From assembly GCA_020250175.1 (NCBI GenBank), contig JADCEN010000053.1, positions 1 through 54,473 on the forward strand: a DNA stretch of 54,473 nt. The letters run 5' to 3'. The notes beneath the pieces were generated by a model. It worked only from the letters and a program-made list of their open reading frames with translations. It was not told the origin of the DNA and ran no database searches. The position numbers were made by a program, and so were the translations under genes. Shown here one piece after another: positions 33,989 through 44,103 of the stretch (positions are counted from its first letter, which is position 1; every line of letters starts with the position of its first letter). Origin of the DNA: Rhodobacter sp. Its GTDB lineage: Bacteria > Pseudomonadota > Alphaproteobacteria > Rhodobacterales > Rhodobacteraceae.

Positions 33989-35062
33989 ATGTCCCCCACC
34001 GTTCCGTCCGTACAGCAGGCGCTGGCGCAGATCCCGGTACCCGGTGGCGGCGATCTGATGTCGCGGGATCTGGTTCGGGCGCTGACGGTCGAGGGCGGTC
34101 AGGTACGATTCGTCATCGAAGCCGCCGATCCCGATCAGGCGCGTGCGCTGGAACCGGTGCGCGCCGCCGCCGAGGCCGCCCTGCGGGCGCTGCCGGGGGT
34201 GGCACAGGTTCAGGCCCTGCTGACAGCGCACGGCCCGGCGGCCAAGGCACCGCCCCCCGGCCTGAAGATCGGCCAGCATCCGACGCCGCACCAGGGCGGG
34301 CCGCAGCGGATCACCGGGGTGGACCGGATCATCGCCGTGGCCAGCGGCAAGGGCGGGGTGGGCAAATCCACCGTCTCGTCCAACCTGGCCGTGGCTCTGG
34401 CCCGCGCCGGGCGCCGGGTGGGGCTGCTGGATGCCGATATCTACGGCCCGTCGCAGCCGCGCATGATGGGCGTGTCGAAACGCCCGGCATCGCCCGACGG
34501 CAAGACGATCATCCCGCTGCAGGCGCACGGGGTGACAATGATGTCGATCGGCCTGATGCTGAAGGAAGATGAGGCCGTGGTCTGGCGCGGCCCGATGATC
34601 ATGGGGGCGCTGCAACAACTGATCACCCAGGTGGACTGGGGCCGTCTGGATGTGCTGATCGTCGATCTTCCGCCCGGCACCGGGGACATCCAGCTGACGC
34701 TGTGCCAGCGCACGCATCTGACGGGGGCCATCGTGGTATCCACCCCGCAGGATGTGGCGCTGCTGGATGCGCGCAAGGCGCTGGACATGTTTCAGAAGCT
34801 GAAAACGCCGGTTCTGGGCCTGATCGAGAACATGTCAGCCTATATCTGCCCGAACTGCGGGCACGAGGCGCATATCTTCGGCCATGGTGGCGTGCGCGCC
34901 GAGGCCCTGAAGCTGGGCCTGCCCTTTCTGGGCGAGTTGCCGCTGTCGCTGGAGGTTCGGATTGCCGGAGATTCCGGAACGCCGATCGCGGCGGGCGACG
35001 GCGCGACGGCTGCGGCTTATGCGGTGTTGGCCCGGCGACTGATTGACGGCGGCATGGCCTGA
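33989..35062 (+). CDS. Mrp/NBP35-family Fe-S cluster carrier ATPase
   Basis: 357 residues. N-terminal MIP18/DUF59-like domain (about 1-75), a Pro-rich linker, then the ParA/MinD-type ATPase with deviant Walker A ASGKGGVGKST (about 118), Walker B VLIVDLPPGTGD (about 230) and the cluster-binding CPNCG (CxxC, about 288). It binds a 4Fe-4S cluster between two subunits and hands it to apoproteins. AAAGGAGAA lies before the ATG. Divergent from the DUF1127 gene. A small CCTGAC-CGCC-GTCAGG hairpin spans the stop codon. Confidence 0.93.
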   Translation: MSPTVPSVQQALAQIPVPGGGDLMSRDLVRALTVEGGQVRFVIEAADPDQARALEPVRAAAEAALRALPGVAQVQALLTAHGPAAKAPPPGLKIGQHPTPHQGGPQRITGVDRIIAVASGKGGVGKSTVSSNLAVALARAGRRVGLLDADIYGPSQPRMMGVSKRPASPDGKTIIPLQAHGVTMMSIGLMLKEDEAVVWRGPMIMGALQQLITQVDWGRLDVLIVDLPPGTGDIQLTLCQRTHLTGAIVVSTPQDVALLDARKALDMFQKLKTPVLGLIENMSAYICPNCGHEAHIFGHGGVRAEALKLGLPFLGELPLSLEVRIAGDSGTPIAAGDGATAAAYAVLARRLIDGGMA

Positions 35063-35270
35063 CCGCCGTCAGGCTTATGGGAATGCCTGGGACAGCAGCA
35101 GGCTGCGAGTCGGCTCACAGCGAATCACGTCGGCGCGACCAGGCGTGAAGGCCATCAACTGGCGAGCATATTCCATCTTTGTTCCATTTTCGGGCCACGA
35201 ATGCTCAAAAAATCTTCAGGCTTCTGGGAAATTATGGAACTGCAAGGCAATACCATATATAGTGGCTATT

Positions 35271-35301
35271 CTGACAAGATATCCCAAAAGTAGGGTATAA
35301 T
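35271..35301 (+). promoter_or_regulatory. Candidate promoter of the dcw cluster
   Basis: A perfect TATAAT -10 (35296-35301) with CTGACA as -35 at 19 nt spacing, longer than ideal. It would give a leader of about 360 nt before mraZ. Confidence 0.4.
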
Positions 35302-35584
35302 CCACAGAAGTTCCGGCAGACATAGGGAGATTTTGCGCAAGATCAGTAGCGGTTGCGCTCGCATACCCATAGATTCCATTTGCGCGGGGCAAATTCCCGT
35401 GGCATCCCTTTGTCATCGGAAGCAGCGGCGCAGACAGAAAGAGGGCACTCAAGACCCCGACAAAGGCGACGGCAGCTTCATACAGGCAACCGCCGCTTCC
35501 GATACAACACAGATCCGGCACGCGGGCGAGCAGACATCCCCCAGGTGGCCTGCGCAGTTGGACAGACCCAGCGATGGGACAGGG

Positions 35585-35620
35585 CGGCGGATCGGGCGTG
35601 GCAGCAGTCCCGATCCGCCG
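35585..35620 (+). promoter_or_regulatory. Perfect 12-bp stem-loop in the mraZ leader
   Basis: CGGCGGATCGGG, 12-nt loop, CCCGATCCGCCG. The stem can extend through GGACA/TGTCC with a bulge. It ends 47 bp before the mraZ start. The tail TTGTCCGTTC is not a clean U-run, so attenuator, processing or stability element are all possible. Confidence 0.6.
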
Positions 35621-35667
35621 TTGTCCGTTCAGGGGCCGGGCGATGGGCAGTGAGGAGCCGAAAGGCC

Positions 35668-36189
35668 GTGTCGGAGAGTTTCAGAGGCGAACTCATCCAG
35701 AAGGTTGACAACAAGGCGCGGGTGTCGATCCCGGCGGCCTTCCGCCGTGTTCTTGAAACCGGGGACCCGTCCTGGCCCGAAACCCCCCGCCCGAAAGTCG
35801 TGATGGTCTATGGCGACGAGCGTCGTCGCTTTGTCGAATGCTATTCCATCACCGAGATGAAACGCGTCGAAGCGCTGATCGCGCGGCTGCCCAAAGGGTC
35901 GCCCAATCGCCGCTTGCTGGAACGCAACCTGATCACTCTGTCGGCCACCGTGGAGATCGACGAGGACGGCCGCATCGTGTTGCCGCCGCGCGTGCGCGAG
36001 AAGATCGGCGTTACCACTTCCGACCTGACCGCAGGATTTGAGGCCGTTTTCGCCGGAACGCTGGAAACCTTCCAGGTCTGGAAGCGCGATGTCTATGACG
36101 GCGAAATCGCCGACCAAAGCCTTGCGGCGGTTGAGGAACTGTCCGGCGGGCTGGATATGCTGGCGCTTCTTCCCAACCCGGAGGCGTGA
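35668..36189 (+). CDS. mraZ: Transcriptional regulator MraZ, first gene of the dcw cluster
   Basis: 173 residues from a GTG start, giving [20 protein letters not shown]; the two AbrB-like SpoVT domains are seen as [15 protein letters not shown] and [19 protein letters not shown]. An upstream GTG (35650) is possible but adds a non-homologous head. MraZ binds DNA at the dcw promoter and represses the cluster. Longer than the E. coli protein (152 residues), as usual in alphaproteobacteria. Overlaps the rsmH start. Confidence 0.93.
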   Translation: MSESFRGELIQKVDNKARVSIPAAFRRVLETGDPSWPETPRPKVVMVYGDERRRFVECYSITEMKRVEALIARLPKGSPNRRLLERNLITLSATVEIDEDGRIVLPPRVREKIGVTTSDLTAGFEAVFAGTLETFQVWKRDVYDGEIADQSLAAVEELSGGLDMLALLPNPEA

Positions 36190-37193
36190 TGATGGCGCAA
36201 AGCGGCCCGGCTGACGCCTGCCTGCCGCATGTTCCGGTGCTGCTGGGCCCGCTGCTTGCCGCAGTGGCCCCGGTCAGCGGCGTCTGGCTGGATGGAACCT
36301 TTGGCGCGGGCGGTTACACGCGCGGGCTGCTGGATGCGGGCGCAGCACGGGTCATTGGGGTGGACCGTGATCCGCTGGCGCTGGAAATGGCGGCAGGCTG
36401 GGCAAAGGGCTATGGTGACCGGCTGCATCTGCTGGCGGGCACCTTTTCACAGCTTGACACCCTGGCGGACGGGCCGCTGGACGGGGTCGTGCTGGACCTT
36501 GGCGTGTCATCGATGCAGCTTGACCGGGCGGAGCGTGGCTTTTCCTTTGTCAGGGAAGGCCCGCTTGACATGCGGATGAGCCAAAGCGGTGAAAGCGCCG
36601 CCGATCTGGTGAACAGCGCCCCGGAAGAGGTGCTGGCCGATATCCTGTATCAATACGGCGAAGAACGCGCATCGCGCCGGATTGCGCGCGCCATTGTCGC
36701 CGCCCGCGCCGGGGCGCGCATCGAAACCACCTTGCAGCTTGCCGCGATTGTGGCGCGCTGCCTGCCGCACCCGAAACCGGGCCAGATACATCCCGCAACC
36801 CGCAGCTTTCAGGCAATCCGCATTGCCGTGAACGCGGAATTGACCGAGCTTGCCGCAGGGCTCAAGGCCGCCGAACGCGCGCTGAAGCCGGGCGGCAGGC
36901 TGGCCGTTGTCACCTTTCATTCGCTGGAAGACCGGATCGTGAAGCAGTTCTTCCTGCAGCGGTCCGGGGGCCAGGCCAATGCCAACCGCCATGCCCCGGC
37001 AACCGGGGCCGACGCCCCGCGCTTTACCCTGCTGACGCGCCGCGCCACGGCACCGGATGATCAGGAACTGGCGGAAAATCCCCGCTCGCGGTCGGCCAAG
37101 CTGCGCGTTGCCCAACGCACCTCTGCCCCGGCCGGTCCCCGCGATCCCGACGCACCGGGTGTTCCGCAGCTTCAACGAAAAGGACGCCGCTGA
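36189..37193 (+). CDS. rsmH: 16S rRNA (cytosine(1402)-N(4))-methyltransferase
   Basis: 334 residues. SAM-binding motif [17 protein letters not shown] (about 33-49), then [26 protein letters not shown], the family's RGFSF and PLDMRM, and [16 protein letters not shown]. Near the C-terminus [13 protein letters not shown] and [13 protein letters not shown]. Two adjacent ATGs (36189, 36192) share the GGAGG; the first overlaps the mraZ TGA by one base. Methylates N4 of C1402 in the ribosomal P site. Confidence 0.96.
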   Translation: MMAQSGPADACLPHVPVLLGPLLAAVAPVSGVWLDGTFGAGGYTRGLLDAGAARVIGVDRDPLALEMAAGWAKGYGDRLHLLAGTFSQLDTLADGPLDGVVLDLGVSSMQLDRAERGFSFVREGPLDMRMSQSGESAADLVNSAPEEVLADILYQYGEERASRRIARAIVAARAGARIETTLQLAAIVARCLPHPKPGQIHPATRSFQAIRIAVNAELTELAAGLKAAERALKPGGRLAVVTFHSLEDRIVKQFFLQRSGGQANANRHAPATGADAPRFTLLTRRATAPDDQELAENPRSRSAKLRVAQRTSAPAGPRDPDAPGVPQLQRKGRR

Positions 37194-37621
37194 TGCGCCC
37201 TGTTCTGTATGCGCTGTCTTTTCTGGCCGTGATGGGTCTGGCGTTCTGGGCCTATCGCGAGAATTACGCGACACAGCAATCCCTGCGCACCGTCGAAGAG
37301 TTGCAGGCCGAAATCGGCACTCTGCGCGAGGCGCTGGCCGTGCAGCGGGCCGAATGGGCCTATCTCAACCGCCCCGACCGCCTGCGGGAACTGTCGACGA
37401 TCAACTTCGACCGTCTGGGGCTGTTTCCGCTGGAGCCGGGGCAGTTCGGGCAGATCGGTCTGGTCAGCTATCCCGTACTGCCGACCCTGGCCCCGGATGA
37501 CATGCCGGATGGCACCGGAACCGCCGACCGAAGCGGAACGCTGACCGATCCTGACGCCCCGGACCCGGACAGCGCCAAGGCAGAAGGCAATGTCAACCCG
37601 CAAGAGGAGCAGCTTCCATGA
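37193..37621 (+). CDS. ftsL: Cell division protein FtsL
   Basis: 142 residues. One membrane helix (VLYALSFLAVMGLAFWAY, about 4-21), then a coiled-coil (TVEELQAEIGTLREALAVQRAEWAYL) and the short motif NRPDRLRELSTINFDRLGL. A Pro/Asp-rich tail follows. FtsL partners FtsB and FtsQ and activates FtsWI at the septum. TGATG overlap with rsmH and 4-nt overlap with ftsI. Confidence 0.88.
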   Translation: MRPVLYALSFLAVMGLAFWAYRENYATQQSLRTVEELQAEIGTLREALAVQRAEWAYLNRPDRLRELSTINFDRLGLFPLEPGQFGQIGLVSYPVLPTLAPDDMPDGTGTADRSGTLTDPDAPDPDSAKAEGNVNPQEEQLP

Positions 37622-39405
37622 CCCGCACGCCCCTGCGGCCGCTGGCCCGCATCCTGTCTGCCCGCGCACGCGGAGAAAACCCCGACAGCATCGAGCGCGA
37701 GAATATCCGCCTGCGGCAGGAAAAGACGCGCGACCGCGCCCGCGCCCGTGCAGAGGGCCGCCTTCTGCTGCTTGGGATTGCCTTCACAATCGCCTTCACC
37801 GTCATCGGCGGACGCATGGGCCTTTTGGCCGCAACCGAACCGTCCGAGCCGCGCGGTGCCAATTCGGGCGCGCAGATCGTCGCCGGGCGGGCCGACCTGA
37901 CGGATCGGAACGGGCGCCTGCTGGCGACCAACCTGCTGACCCATTCGCTTTATGCCCAGCCCAGGGACATGGTCGACCCCGCGCGGGTCGCCCGGGAACT
38001 GGCACGCATCTTTCCGGATCTGGATGCCAACCTGCTGCTGGCCCGCTTTACCGACGGGCGCAGCTTCATGTGGGTCCGCAGGAAGCTGAGCCCCGAACAG
38101 ATGCAGGCCGTGCATGACATCGGCGACCCCGGCCTGCTGTTCGGGCCGCGAGAAATGCGCCTTTACCCCAACGGCCGCCTTGCGGCCCATGTGCTGGGCG
38201 GGGCCAGCTTTGGCACCGAAGGCGTGCATTCGGCGGAAGTGATCGGCACGGCGGGCATCGAAAAGTACCTGGACGCGCAGTTGCGCGACCCGGCGCTGGA
38301 GGGCAAGCCTGTGGCACTGTCGCTGGACCTGACGGTTCAGGCGACGACGCAAGAAGTGCTCGAAGCCGGCATGAAGATGATGAACGCCAAAGGTGCGGCG
38401 GCCATCCTGCTGGATGTGTATACGGGTGAAATCCTGGCGCTGGTGTCACTGCCCGACTTCGATCCCAATGACCGCCCGCAGGCCCTGGCAAAGGGCGATC
38501 CCGCCGACAGCCCGCTGTTCAATCGGGCCGTGCAGGGCGTCTACGAACTTGGATCGACCTTCAAGATCTTTGCGGCTGCGCAGGCCCTGGACCTTGGGCT
38601 GCTGGAACCTTCGTCGATGGTCGATGCCGCTGCGCCGATGGTCTGGGGCAAGCACAAGATCAAAGAATTCGAGAACCGCAACTACGGCCCGCTGCTGTCG
38701 GTGCGCGATGTCATCGTGAAATCGTCGAACGTGGGGGTTGCGAACATCGCCCTGATGATCGGGGCGGTGCGTCAGCAGGCCTTCCTGAAATCGCTGGGCT
38801 TTTTCGGACCGACCCCGGTCGAGCTGGTGGAAGCGGCCGGGGCGAAGCCGCTGATCCCGAAACGCTGGGCCGAAATCGTGACCATAACCGCATCCTACGG
38901 GCACGGCATGTCGGCCAGTCCGATGCACCTGGCGGCGGCCTATGCCGCCATCGCCAACGGCGGCAAGGCCGTTCGCCCAACGCTGCTGCGGGTGGACAAG
39001 CCGCAGGACTACCCCGCCGTGATGTCCAATGACACCGCCGTGAAGGCCATCGATATGCTGCGCGGTGTCGTGACCGAAGGCACGGCAAGCCTGGGCGACG
39101 TCGAAGGCTATCAGGTGGCCGGCAAGACCGGGACCGCAGACAAGCCAAAGGCGACAGGCGGCTATTACCATGACAAGGTCATCAACACCTTTGCCAGCCT
39201 GTTCCCGGCGAGCAATCCGAAATACGTGCTGATCGTGACCCTGGACGAACCGGTTGAAACCACGGGGCCGATCCCGCGCCGTACCGCCGGGTGGACGGCC
39301 GTGCCGGTTGCCGCCGAAATCACCCGGCGCGTTGCCCCCTTGCTGGGGATGAGGCCCATCATTGAACCCGCCGCCAGCGGTGCGGTAACGCTGATCCGGA
39401 ACTGA
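37618..39405 (+). CDS. ftsI: Septal peptidoglycan transpeptidase (PBP3)
   Basis: 595 residues. A basic N-terminal tail, one membrane helix (about 48-65), the pedestal domain with RADLTDRNGRLLATN, and the penicillin-binding domain: active Ser in YELGSTFKIF (SxxK, about 308), SSN (SxN, about 362), and KTGTAD (about 504). It crosslinks septal peptidoglycan together with FtsW. GIEKYLDAQL and the SLFPASNPKYVL region fit class B PBPs. Confidence 0.95.
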   Translation: MTRTPLRPLARILSARARGENPDSIERENIRLRQEKTRDRARARAEGRLLLLGIAFTIAFTVIGGRMGLLAATEPSEPRGANSGAQIVAGRADLTDRNGRLLATNLLTHSLYAQPRDMVDPARVARELARIFPDLDANLLLARFTDGRSFMWVRRKLSPEQMQAVHDIGDPGLLFGPREMRLYPNGRLAAHVLGGASFGTEGVHSAEVIGTAGIEKYLDAQLRDPALEGKPVALSLDLTVQATTQEVLEAGMKMMNAKGAAAILLDVYTGEILALVSLPDFDPNDRPQALAKGDPADSPLFNRAVQGVYELGSTFKIFAAAQALDLGLLEPSSMVDAAAPMVWGKHKIKEFENRNYGPLLSVRDVIVKSSNVGVANIALMIGAVRQQAFLKSLGFFGPTPVELVEAAGAKPLIPKRWAEIVTITASYGHGMSASPMHLAAAYAAIANGGKAVRPTLLRVDKPQDYPAVMSNDTAVKAIDMLRGVVTEGTASLGDVEGYQVAGKTGTADKPKATGGYYHDKVINTFASLFPASNPKYVLIVTLDEPVETTGPIPRRTAGWTAVPVAAEITRRVAPLLGMRPIIEPAASGAVTLIRN

Positions 39406-39432
39406 ACCGCGGCACAGGGCAGGGCAGGGCAG

Positions 39433-40914
39433 ATGGCAGATCAGACGGCATCCCTTGCGGCGCTGGGCCTGACCGCAAAGGGCGGGCGCGAGGCGCGCAT
39501 CACCGGGCTGGCCGTTGACAGCCGTGCCGTGCAGCGCGGCTTTCTGTTTGCGGCGCTTCCGGGTATGGCGGCGCACGGGGCGCAGTTCGTGCCGCAGGCG
39601 CTGCGCCAAGGCGCTGCCGCCATTCTGACCGATCCGGAAGGCGCGCGCCTGGCGCAGGCGGCGCTGGCGGGATCGGACGCGGCACTGGTCATTGCCGAAG
39701 ATGCGCGGGCGGCCCTTGCCTGGGCGGCGGCCCTGTGGTTTCGCGACCAGCCGAAGACGGTGGTGGCCGTCACCGGCACCAATGGCAAGACTTCGGTCGC
39801 CACCTTTACCCGGCAGATCTGGGCCGCGCTGGGCCATGCCGCGATCAACATCGGCACCACCGGGGTTGAAGGGGCCTGGGATGCACCTTCGGGTCATACC
39901 ACGCCCGAACCCATCACGCTGCACCGCCTGCTGGCGGATGCCGCCCATGCCGGGGTGACCCATGCCGCGATGGAAGCCTCCAGCCACGGGCTGGACCAGC
40001 GCCGGCTGGACGGGGTGCGCCTGACCGCCGCCGCCTTTACCAATTTCACCCAGGACCACCTTGACTATCACGGCACCTTCGAGGCCTATTTCAGCGCCAA
40101 GGCGGGGCTGTTCGACCGGGTGCTGGCCGAAGATGGCGTGGCCGTGATCAACGTCGACGATCCGCGCGGGGCGGATATGGCCGAAATTGCCGCCGACCGT
40201 GGCCAGGCCATTCTGCGCGTCGGCCATGCGGCGGGGTGCGACCTGCGCATCACCGGCCAGCGCTTTGATGCCACCGGCCAGGATCTGCGCCTGCGCTGGC
40301 AGGGTGGGACGCATCAGGTGCGGCTGAACCTGATCGGCGGCTTTCAGGCCGAGAATGTGACACTTGCGGCAGGGCTTGCCATAGCGGCGGGCGATCATCC
40401 CGATGCGGTCTTTGCCGCACTGCCCCGGCTGACCACGGTGCGCGGGCGGATGCAACTGGTGGGCACGCGGCGCAACGGTGCCTCGGTCTTTGTCGATTAC
40501 GCCCATACGCCGGATGCCGTGGCCACCGCGCTGAAGGCGCTGCGCCCGCATGTGATGGGGCGCATCGTGATCGTGTTTGGCGCAGGGGGCGACCGCGACC
40601 GGGGCAAGCGCCCGCTGATGGGGCGCGCCGCCGCCGAACATGCCGATGTGCTGTTTGTGACCGATGACAACCCGCGCGGCGAAGATGCGGCCAGCATCCG
40701 TGCGGCCATCCTTGCCGCCTGCCCGGAGGCGAATGAGGTGGGCGACCGGGCCGAGGCCATTCTGCGCGGAGTTGACGCGCTGGGGCCGGGTGATGCGCTG
40801 CTGATCGCGGGCAAGGGGCACGAGACGGGGCAGACCATCGCAGGCCAGGTCTACCCGTTCGACGATGCCGAACAGGCCAGCGTTGCCGTGGCGGCACTGG
40901 ACGGCCTGATATGA
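39433..40914 (+). CDS. murE: UDP-MurNAc-tripeptide synthetase, meso-DAP adding
   Basis: 493 residues. Mur ligase P-loop VVAVTGTNGKTSVATF (about 110), EASSHGLDQRRLDGV, the Lys region AYFSAKAGLFDR, and the C-terminal DNPR in VTDDNPRGED (about 413), which recognises meso-diaminopimelate and not Lys. ATG follows a CAGGGCAGGGCAG repeat that supplies weak ribosome binding. Overlaps murF by 4 nt. Confidence 0.96.
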   Translation: MADQTASLAALGLTAKGGREARITGLAVDSRAVQRGFLFAALPGMAAHGAQFVPQALRQGAAAILTDPEGARLAQAALAGSDAALVIAEDARAALAWAAALWFRDQPKTVVAVTGTNGKTSVATFTRQIWAALGHAAINIGTTGVEGAWDAPSGHTTPEPITLHRLLADAAHAGVTHAAMEASSHGLDQRRLDGVRLTAAAFTNFTQDHLDYHGTFEAYFSAKAGLFDRVLAEDGVAVINVDDPRGADMAEIAADRGQAILRVGHAAGCDLRITGQRFDATGQDLRLRWQGGTHQVRLNLIGGFQAENVTLAAGLAIAAGDHPDAVFAALPRLTTVRGRMQLVGTRRNGASVFVDYAHTPDAVATALKALRPHVMGRIVIVFGAGGDRDRGKRPLMGRAAAEHADVLFVTDDNPRGEDAASIRAAILAACPEANEVGDRAEAILRGVDALGPGDALLIAGKGHETGQTIAGQVYPFDDAEQASVAVAALDGLI

Positions 40915-42356
40915 GCGCGCTTTGGACCAGCACAGACGCTGCCGCAGCAACCGGCGGCACCGCCACCGCCGACTGGCAGGCAACCGGCGTGTCGATCGAC
41001 TCGCGCACGCTGCGGCCGGGTGATCTGTTCGTGGCGCTGAAGGATCTGCGGGACGGGCATGATTTTGTCGCCCGGGCGCTGGCCGGGGGGGGCGCCGCCG
41101 CGCTTGTCACGCACCGGCCCGCCGGCGTGGCGGCGGATGCGCCGCTGCTGATCGTGCCGGATACCTTGGCCGCGCTGACCGCGCTTGCGGTGGCGGCCCG
41201 CGCCCGCACAGGGGCGCGCGTGGTCGGGGTGACGGGATCGGTCGGCAAGACTTCCACCAAGGACATGCTGCGCACCGTGCTGGGCGGGCAGGGCCGCACC
41301 CATGCGGCCGAAGCCAGCTACAACAATCACTGGGGCGTGCCGCTGACCCTGGCCCGGATGCCTGCGCAGACAGAGTTTGCCGTGATCGAGATCGGCATGA
41401 ACCACCCCGGCGAGATTGCGCCGCTGGCCCGGCTGGCCCGGCTGGATGTGGCGATCATCACCCTGGTTGCCCCCGCCCATCTGGAGGCCTTCGACAGTAT
41501 CGAGGGCATTGCCCATGAAAAGGCCTCGATCATCGACGGCCTTCTGCCCGGTGGCATGGCGATTGTGAATGGCGATATGGCTACCACGCCGATTCTGCTG
41601 GCCAAGGCTGCGGATGCGGGGGTGAAAAGCGTCACCTTCGGGCAGTTCGAAGGGGCCGATTATCAGATCACCGACATCCACCTGACGCAGGATGCCACGG
41701 TGGTCAAGGCAAGTGCGCGTGGAAATCCATTTCTGTTCAAGGTGATGACACCGGGCCGCCATTTTGCGCCCAATGCGCTGGCAGTGCTGGCGGCTGCGGA
41801 CGCGCTTGGGCTTGATCCGACCATCGCCGCCTGCGACATCGGGCGCTGGGCACCGCCTGCGGGGCGCGGCACGCGCGAGAAGATCGTGATGGACCGGGTT
41901 GAAGATCAGTCGTTCGAACTGATTGACGACGCGTTCAATGCCAACCCCGCCTCGGTCGCGGCCAGCCTTGACCTGCTGGCCGTGGTTCCGCCCACCGATG
42001 GCGTGGGCCGCGTCGGCCAGGGCCGCCGCATTGCGATTCTGGGTGACATGCTGGAACTTGGGCCGACCGAGCGCGCCCTGCATGCGGCGATTGCCCGGCA
42101 TCCCCGGCTGGCAGAGATTGACACGATCCACTGTGTCGGCCCGCGGATGCGCGCCCTGCATGCCGTTCTGCCGCTGCGCCAGCGGGGGCTTTGGGTGGCA
42201 ACGGCGGGCGAACTGGCCCCGCAGGCGCGCCATCTGGTCGATGCCGGGGACATCGTGCTGGTCAAGGGGTCCAAGGGAATAAAGGTGTCACTGGTCGTTG
42301 ACGCCCTGCGCAAACTCGGGCAGGCGGTCGCCCAAGATCATCAAGGGATTGACTGA
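40911..42356 (+). CDS. murF: UDP-MurNAc-tripeptide:D-Ala-D-Ala ligase
   Basis: 481 residues. VSIDSRTLRPGDLFVAL near the N-terminus, ATP loop VVGVTGSVGKTSTKDML (about 103), NNHWGVPLTLARM, EIGMNHPGEI, NGDM, DDAFNANPASVAAS and ILGDMLELG. Adds D-Ala-D-Ala to complete the pentapeptide. Abuts mraY with no gap (TGA then ATG). Confidence 0.96.
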   Translation: MSALWTSTDAAAATGGTATADWQATGVSIDSRTLRPGDLFVALKDLRDGHDFVARALAGGGAAALVTHRPAGVAADAPLLIVPDTLAALTALAVAARARTGARVVGVTGSVGKTSTKDMLRTVLGGQGRTHAAEASYNNHWGVPLTLARMPAQTEFAVIEIGMNHPGEIAPLARLARLDVAIITLVAPAHLEAFDSIEGIAHEKASIIDGLLPGGMAIVNGDMATTPILLAKAADAGVKSVTFGQFEGADYQITDIHLTQDATVVKASARGNPFLFKVMTPGRHFAPNALAVLAAADALGLDPTIAACDIGRWAPPAGRGTREKIVMDRVEDQSFELIDDAFNANPASVAASLDLLAVVPPTDGVGRVGQGRRIAILGDMLELGPTERALHAAIARHPRLAEIDTIHCVGPRMRALHAVLPLRQRGLWVATAGELAPQARHLVDAGDIVLVKGSKGIKVSLVVDALRKLGQAVAQDHQGID

Positions 42357-43439
42357 ATGCTGTTCTGGCTTGCCCAGTTTTCGGATGGGGGTGATTTTTT
42401 CAACCTTTTCCGCTACATCACCTTTCGTGCGGGTGCCGCTTTTTTCACGGCGCTGGTCTTTGGCTTTCTGTTCGGGCGCCCGCTGATCGATCTGCTGCGC
42501 CGCCGCCAGGGCAAGGGCCAGCCGATCCGCGAAGACGGCCCGCAGGGACATGCCGTCAAGGCGGGCACACCCACAATGGGCGGGCTTCTGATCTTGTCGG
42601 CGCTGACCTTTTCAACCGTGCTTTGGGCGCGGCTGGACAACCCCTATATCTGGATCGTGCTCTTTGTGACGCTGGCCTTCGGCCTGATCGGCTTTGCCGA
42701 TGATTTCGCCAAGGTGACAAGGCAGAACACCAAGGGCGTCTCAAGCCTTGTGCGCATTCTGCTGGGTCTGCTGATCGCAGGGCTGGCGGCCTTTGCGGCC
42801 TCGAGCTTTCATCCGCCGGACCTGACCGGCCAGCTTGCGCTGCCCTTCCTCAAGGATGTGCTGCTGAACCTTGGCATCTTCTTCGTGCCCTTCGGCATGA
42901 TCGTTATCGTCGGGTCCGCCAATGCGGTGAACCTGACCGACGGGCTGGACGGGCTGGCAATCATGCCGGTGATGATCGCAGCCGGAACGCTGGGGGTGAT
43001 TTCCTATGTCGTCGGCAACTCCAACTTTACCGAGTATCTAGGGGTGCATTTTGTGCCCGGCACCGGCGAAATCCTGATCTTCTGCGCCGCGCTGATCGGC
43101 GGGGGGCTGGGGTTCCTGTGGTACAACGCCCCGCCCGCCGCCGTCTTTATGGGCGACACCGGCAGCCTGGCCCTGGGTGGTGCGCTGGGCGCGATCGCCG
43201 TCTGCACCAAGCACGAGATCGTGCTGGCCATTGTCGGCGGCCTTTTCGTGGTCGAGGCGCTGTCCGTCATCATCCAGGTGCTTTACTACAAGCGCACCGG
43301 AAAGCGTGTGTTCCTGATGGCACCGATCCATCACCATTTCGAAAAGAAGGGCTGGGCCGAGCCGCAGATCGTCATCCGGTTCTGGATCATCTCGCTGATC
43401 CTGGCGCTGATCGGGCTGGCCACGCTCAAGGTCCGCTGA
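42357..43439 (+). CDS. mraY: Phospho-MurNAc-pentapeptide translocase
   Basis: 360 residues, about ten membrane segments. Signature loops: [22 protein letters not shown] (two Asp), [14 protein letters not shown] (Asp box), [16 protein letters not shown] and the HHHFEKKGW cytosolic motif ([15 protein letters not shown]). It transfers phospho-MurNAc-pentapeptide to undecaprenyl phosphate, making lipid I. Confidence 0.97.
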   Translation: MLFWLAQFSDGGDFFNLFRYITFRAGAAFFTALVFGFLFGRPLIDLLRRRQGKGQPIREDGPQGHAVKAGTPTMGGLLILSALTFSTVLWARLDNPYIWIVLFVTLAFGLIGFADDFAKVTRQNTKGVSSLVRILLGLLIAGLAAFAASSFHPPDLTGQLALPFLKDVLLNLGIFFVPFGMIVIVGSANAVNLTDGLDGLAIMPVMIAAGTLGVISYVVGNSNFTEYLGVHFVPGTGEILIFCAALIGGGLGFLWYNAPPAAVFMGDTGSLALGGALGAIAVCTKHEIVLAIVGGLFVVEALSVIIQVLYYKRTGKRVFLMAPIHHHFEKKGWAEPQIVIRFWIISLILALIGLATLKVR

Positions 43440-44103
43440 CGCGCCGCCGGGTTCGGCCCCACTCAGGTCGGGCTGGGCCGCTGGCCTTTGATCCCCTTTG
43501 CCGCCAGGATGCACGGTATCTTTCGGGAAAGGGTGCGCAACAGGTGCGGCATTCGCCGCATTGCCTGATCGTTGCATCGCCGCAGGTGAAAGACCGGCCC
43601 CGGTCACGCTGCAACTGCCGGTTTCAGCACCGAACTCGCCGCTGGACCAGGTCGGGATTTCGGCCCGCTGCCGCGCGGCGGGCCAAGGTCGCCACGCGCT
43701 GGAACTGTGCCCCGGCCTGCGTCTCATCATCGCCATCCGGGGGCGGGCGGTGGGCCTTGTCTGCCCGCATCCGGATGAGGCTTCTGCCGGGCCTGATCAA
43801 CGGTGGCCGCTGTTGCCCCGGTTCATCGTCCGGCAAGACTGCAACAAAGGCGTTTTTTTTGCGCAACCGGCAGACCGCCGATGGTGCGCCGCACATTCCG
43901 AAACGGCCAAAGCGCGAACGTCCCGACCACGAAGGCGATGTCGCGCTGCGCTGGCGCGCGGGGCGCGGCTGTGGGTGAAATGCACCGGGCAGTGCCGACC
44001 CCCGGGGCGCGTCCCGGCGGTTCGGCCCAGGGGCGATGCCCGCCCTTGCGGCCCCCTTGCCGGGCCTTCATTGTCGGCACGGTCTGCTCAGAAGGGGGGT
44101 CCG
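43440..44103. other. 664-bp gap inside the dcw cluster, between mraY and murD
   Basis: No convincing gene on either strand. A long frame enters murD from 43498, but the part before 44104 is Arg/Ala/Pro-rich and unlike any Mur ligase. Other frames are short and shadow-like. A run of eight T (about 43853-43860) follows GCAACAAAGGCG. It may be a decayed small gene. Confidence 0.45.

Larger units (their letters stand above)
35063..35667. other. Upstream region and leader of the dcw cluster
   Basis: 605 bp with no gene. The part 35160-35340 is strikingly AT-rich and holds the promoter candidate at 35271-35301; the part near mraZ holds a perfect 12-bp hairpin. No CtrA-type TTAA-N7-TTAA pair and no clear TGGG-N6 MraZ box series was found. 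Confidence 0.6.

Noticed and set aside
33520-33999. Longer 159-residue version of the DUF1127 protein
   Set aside because: The extension overlaps the promoter region and mrp leader; the 71-residue form has the ribosome site and family length.
35560-35660. MraZ-binding TGGG repeats upstream of mraZ
   Set aside because: TGGG/GGGG groups occur but not at the regular 10-bp spacing needed.
38446-40983. An 845-codon minus-strand frame across ftsI and murE
   Set aside because: Antisense shadow of two clear dcw genes.
43498-44103. N-terminal extension of MurD by about 200 residues
   Set aside because: Composition is shadow-like and MurD family proteins begin at the [16 protein letters not shown] region.
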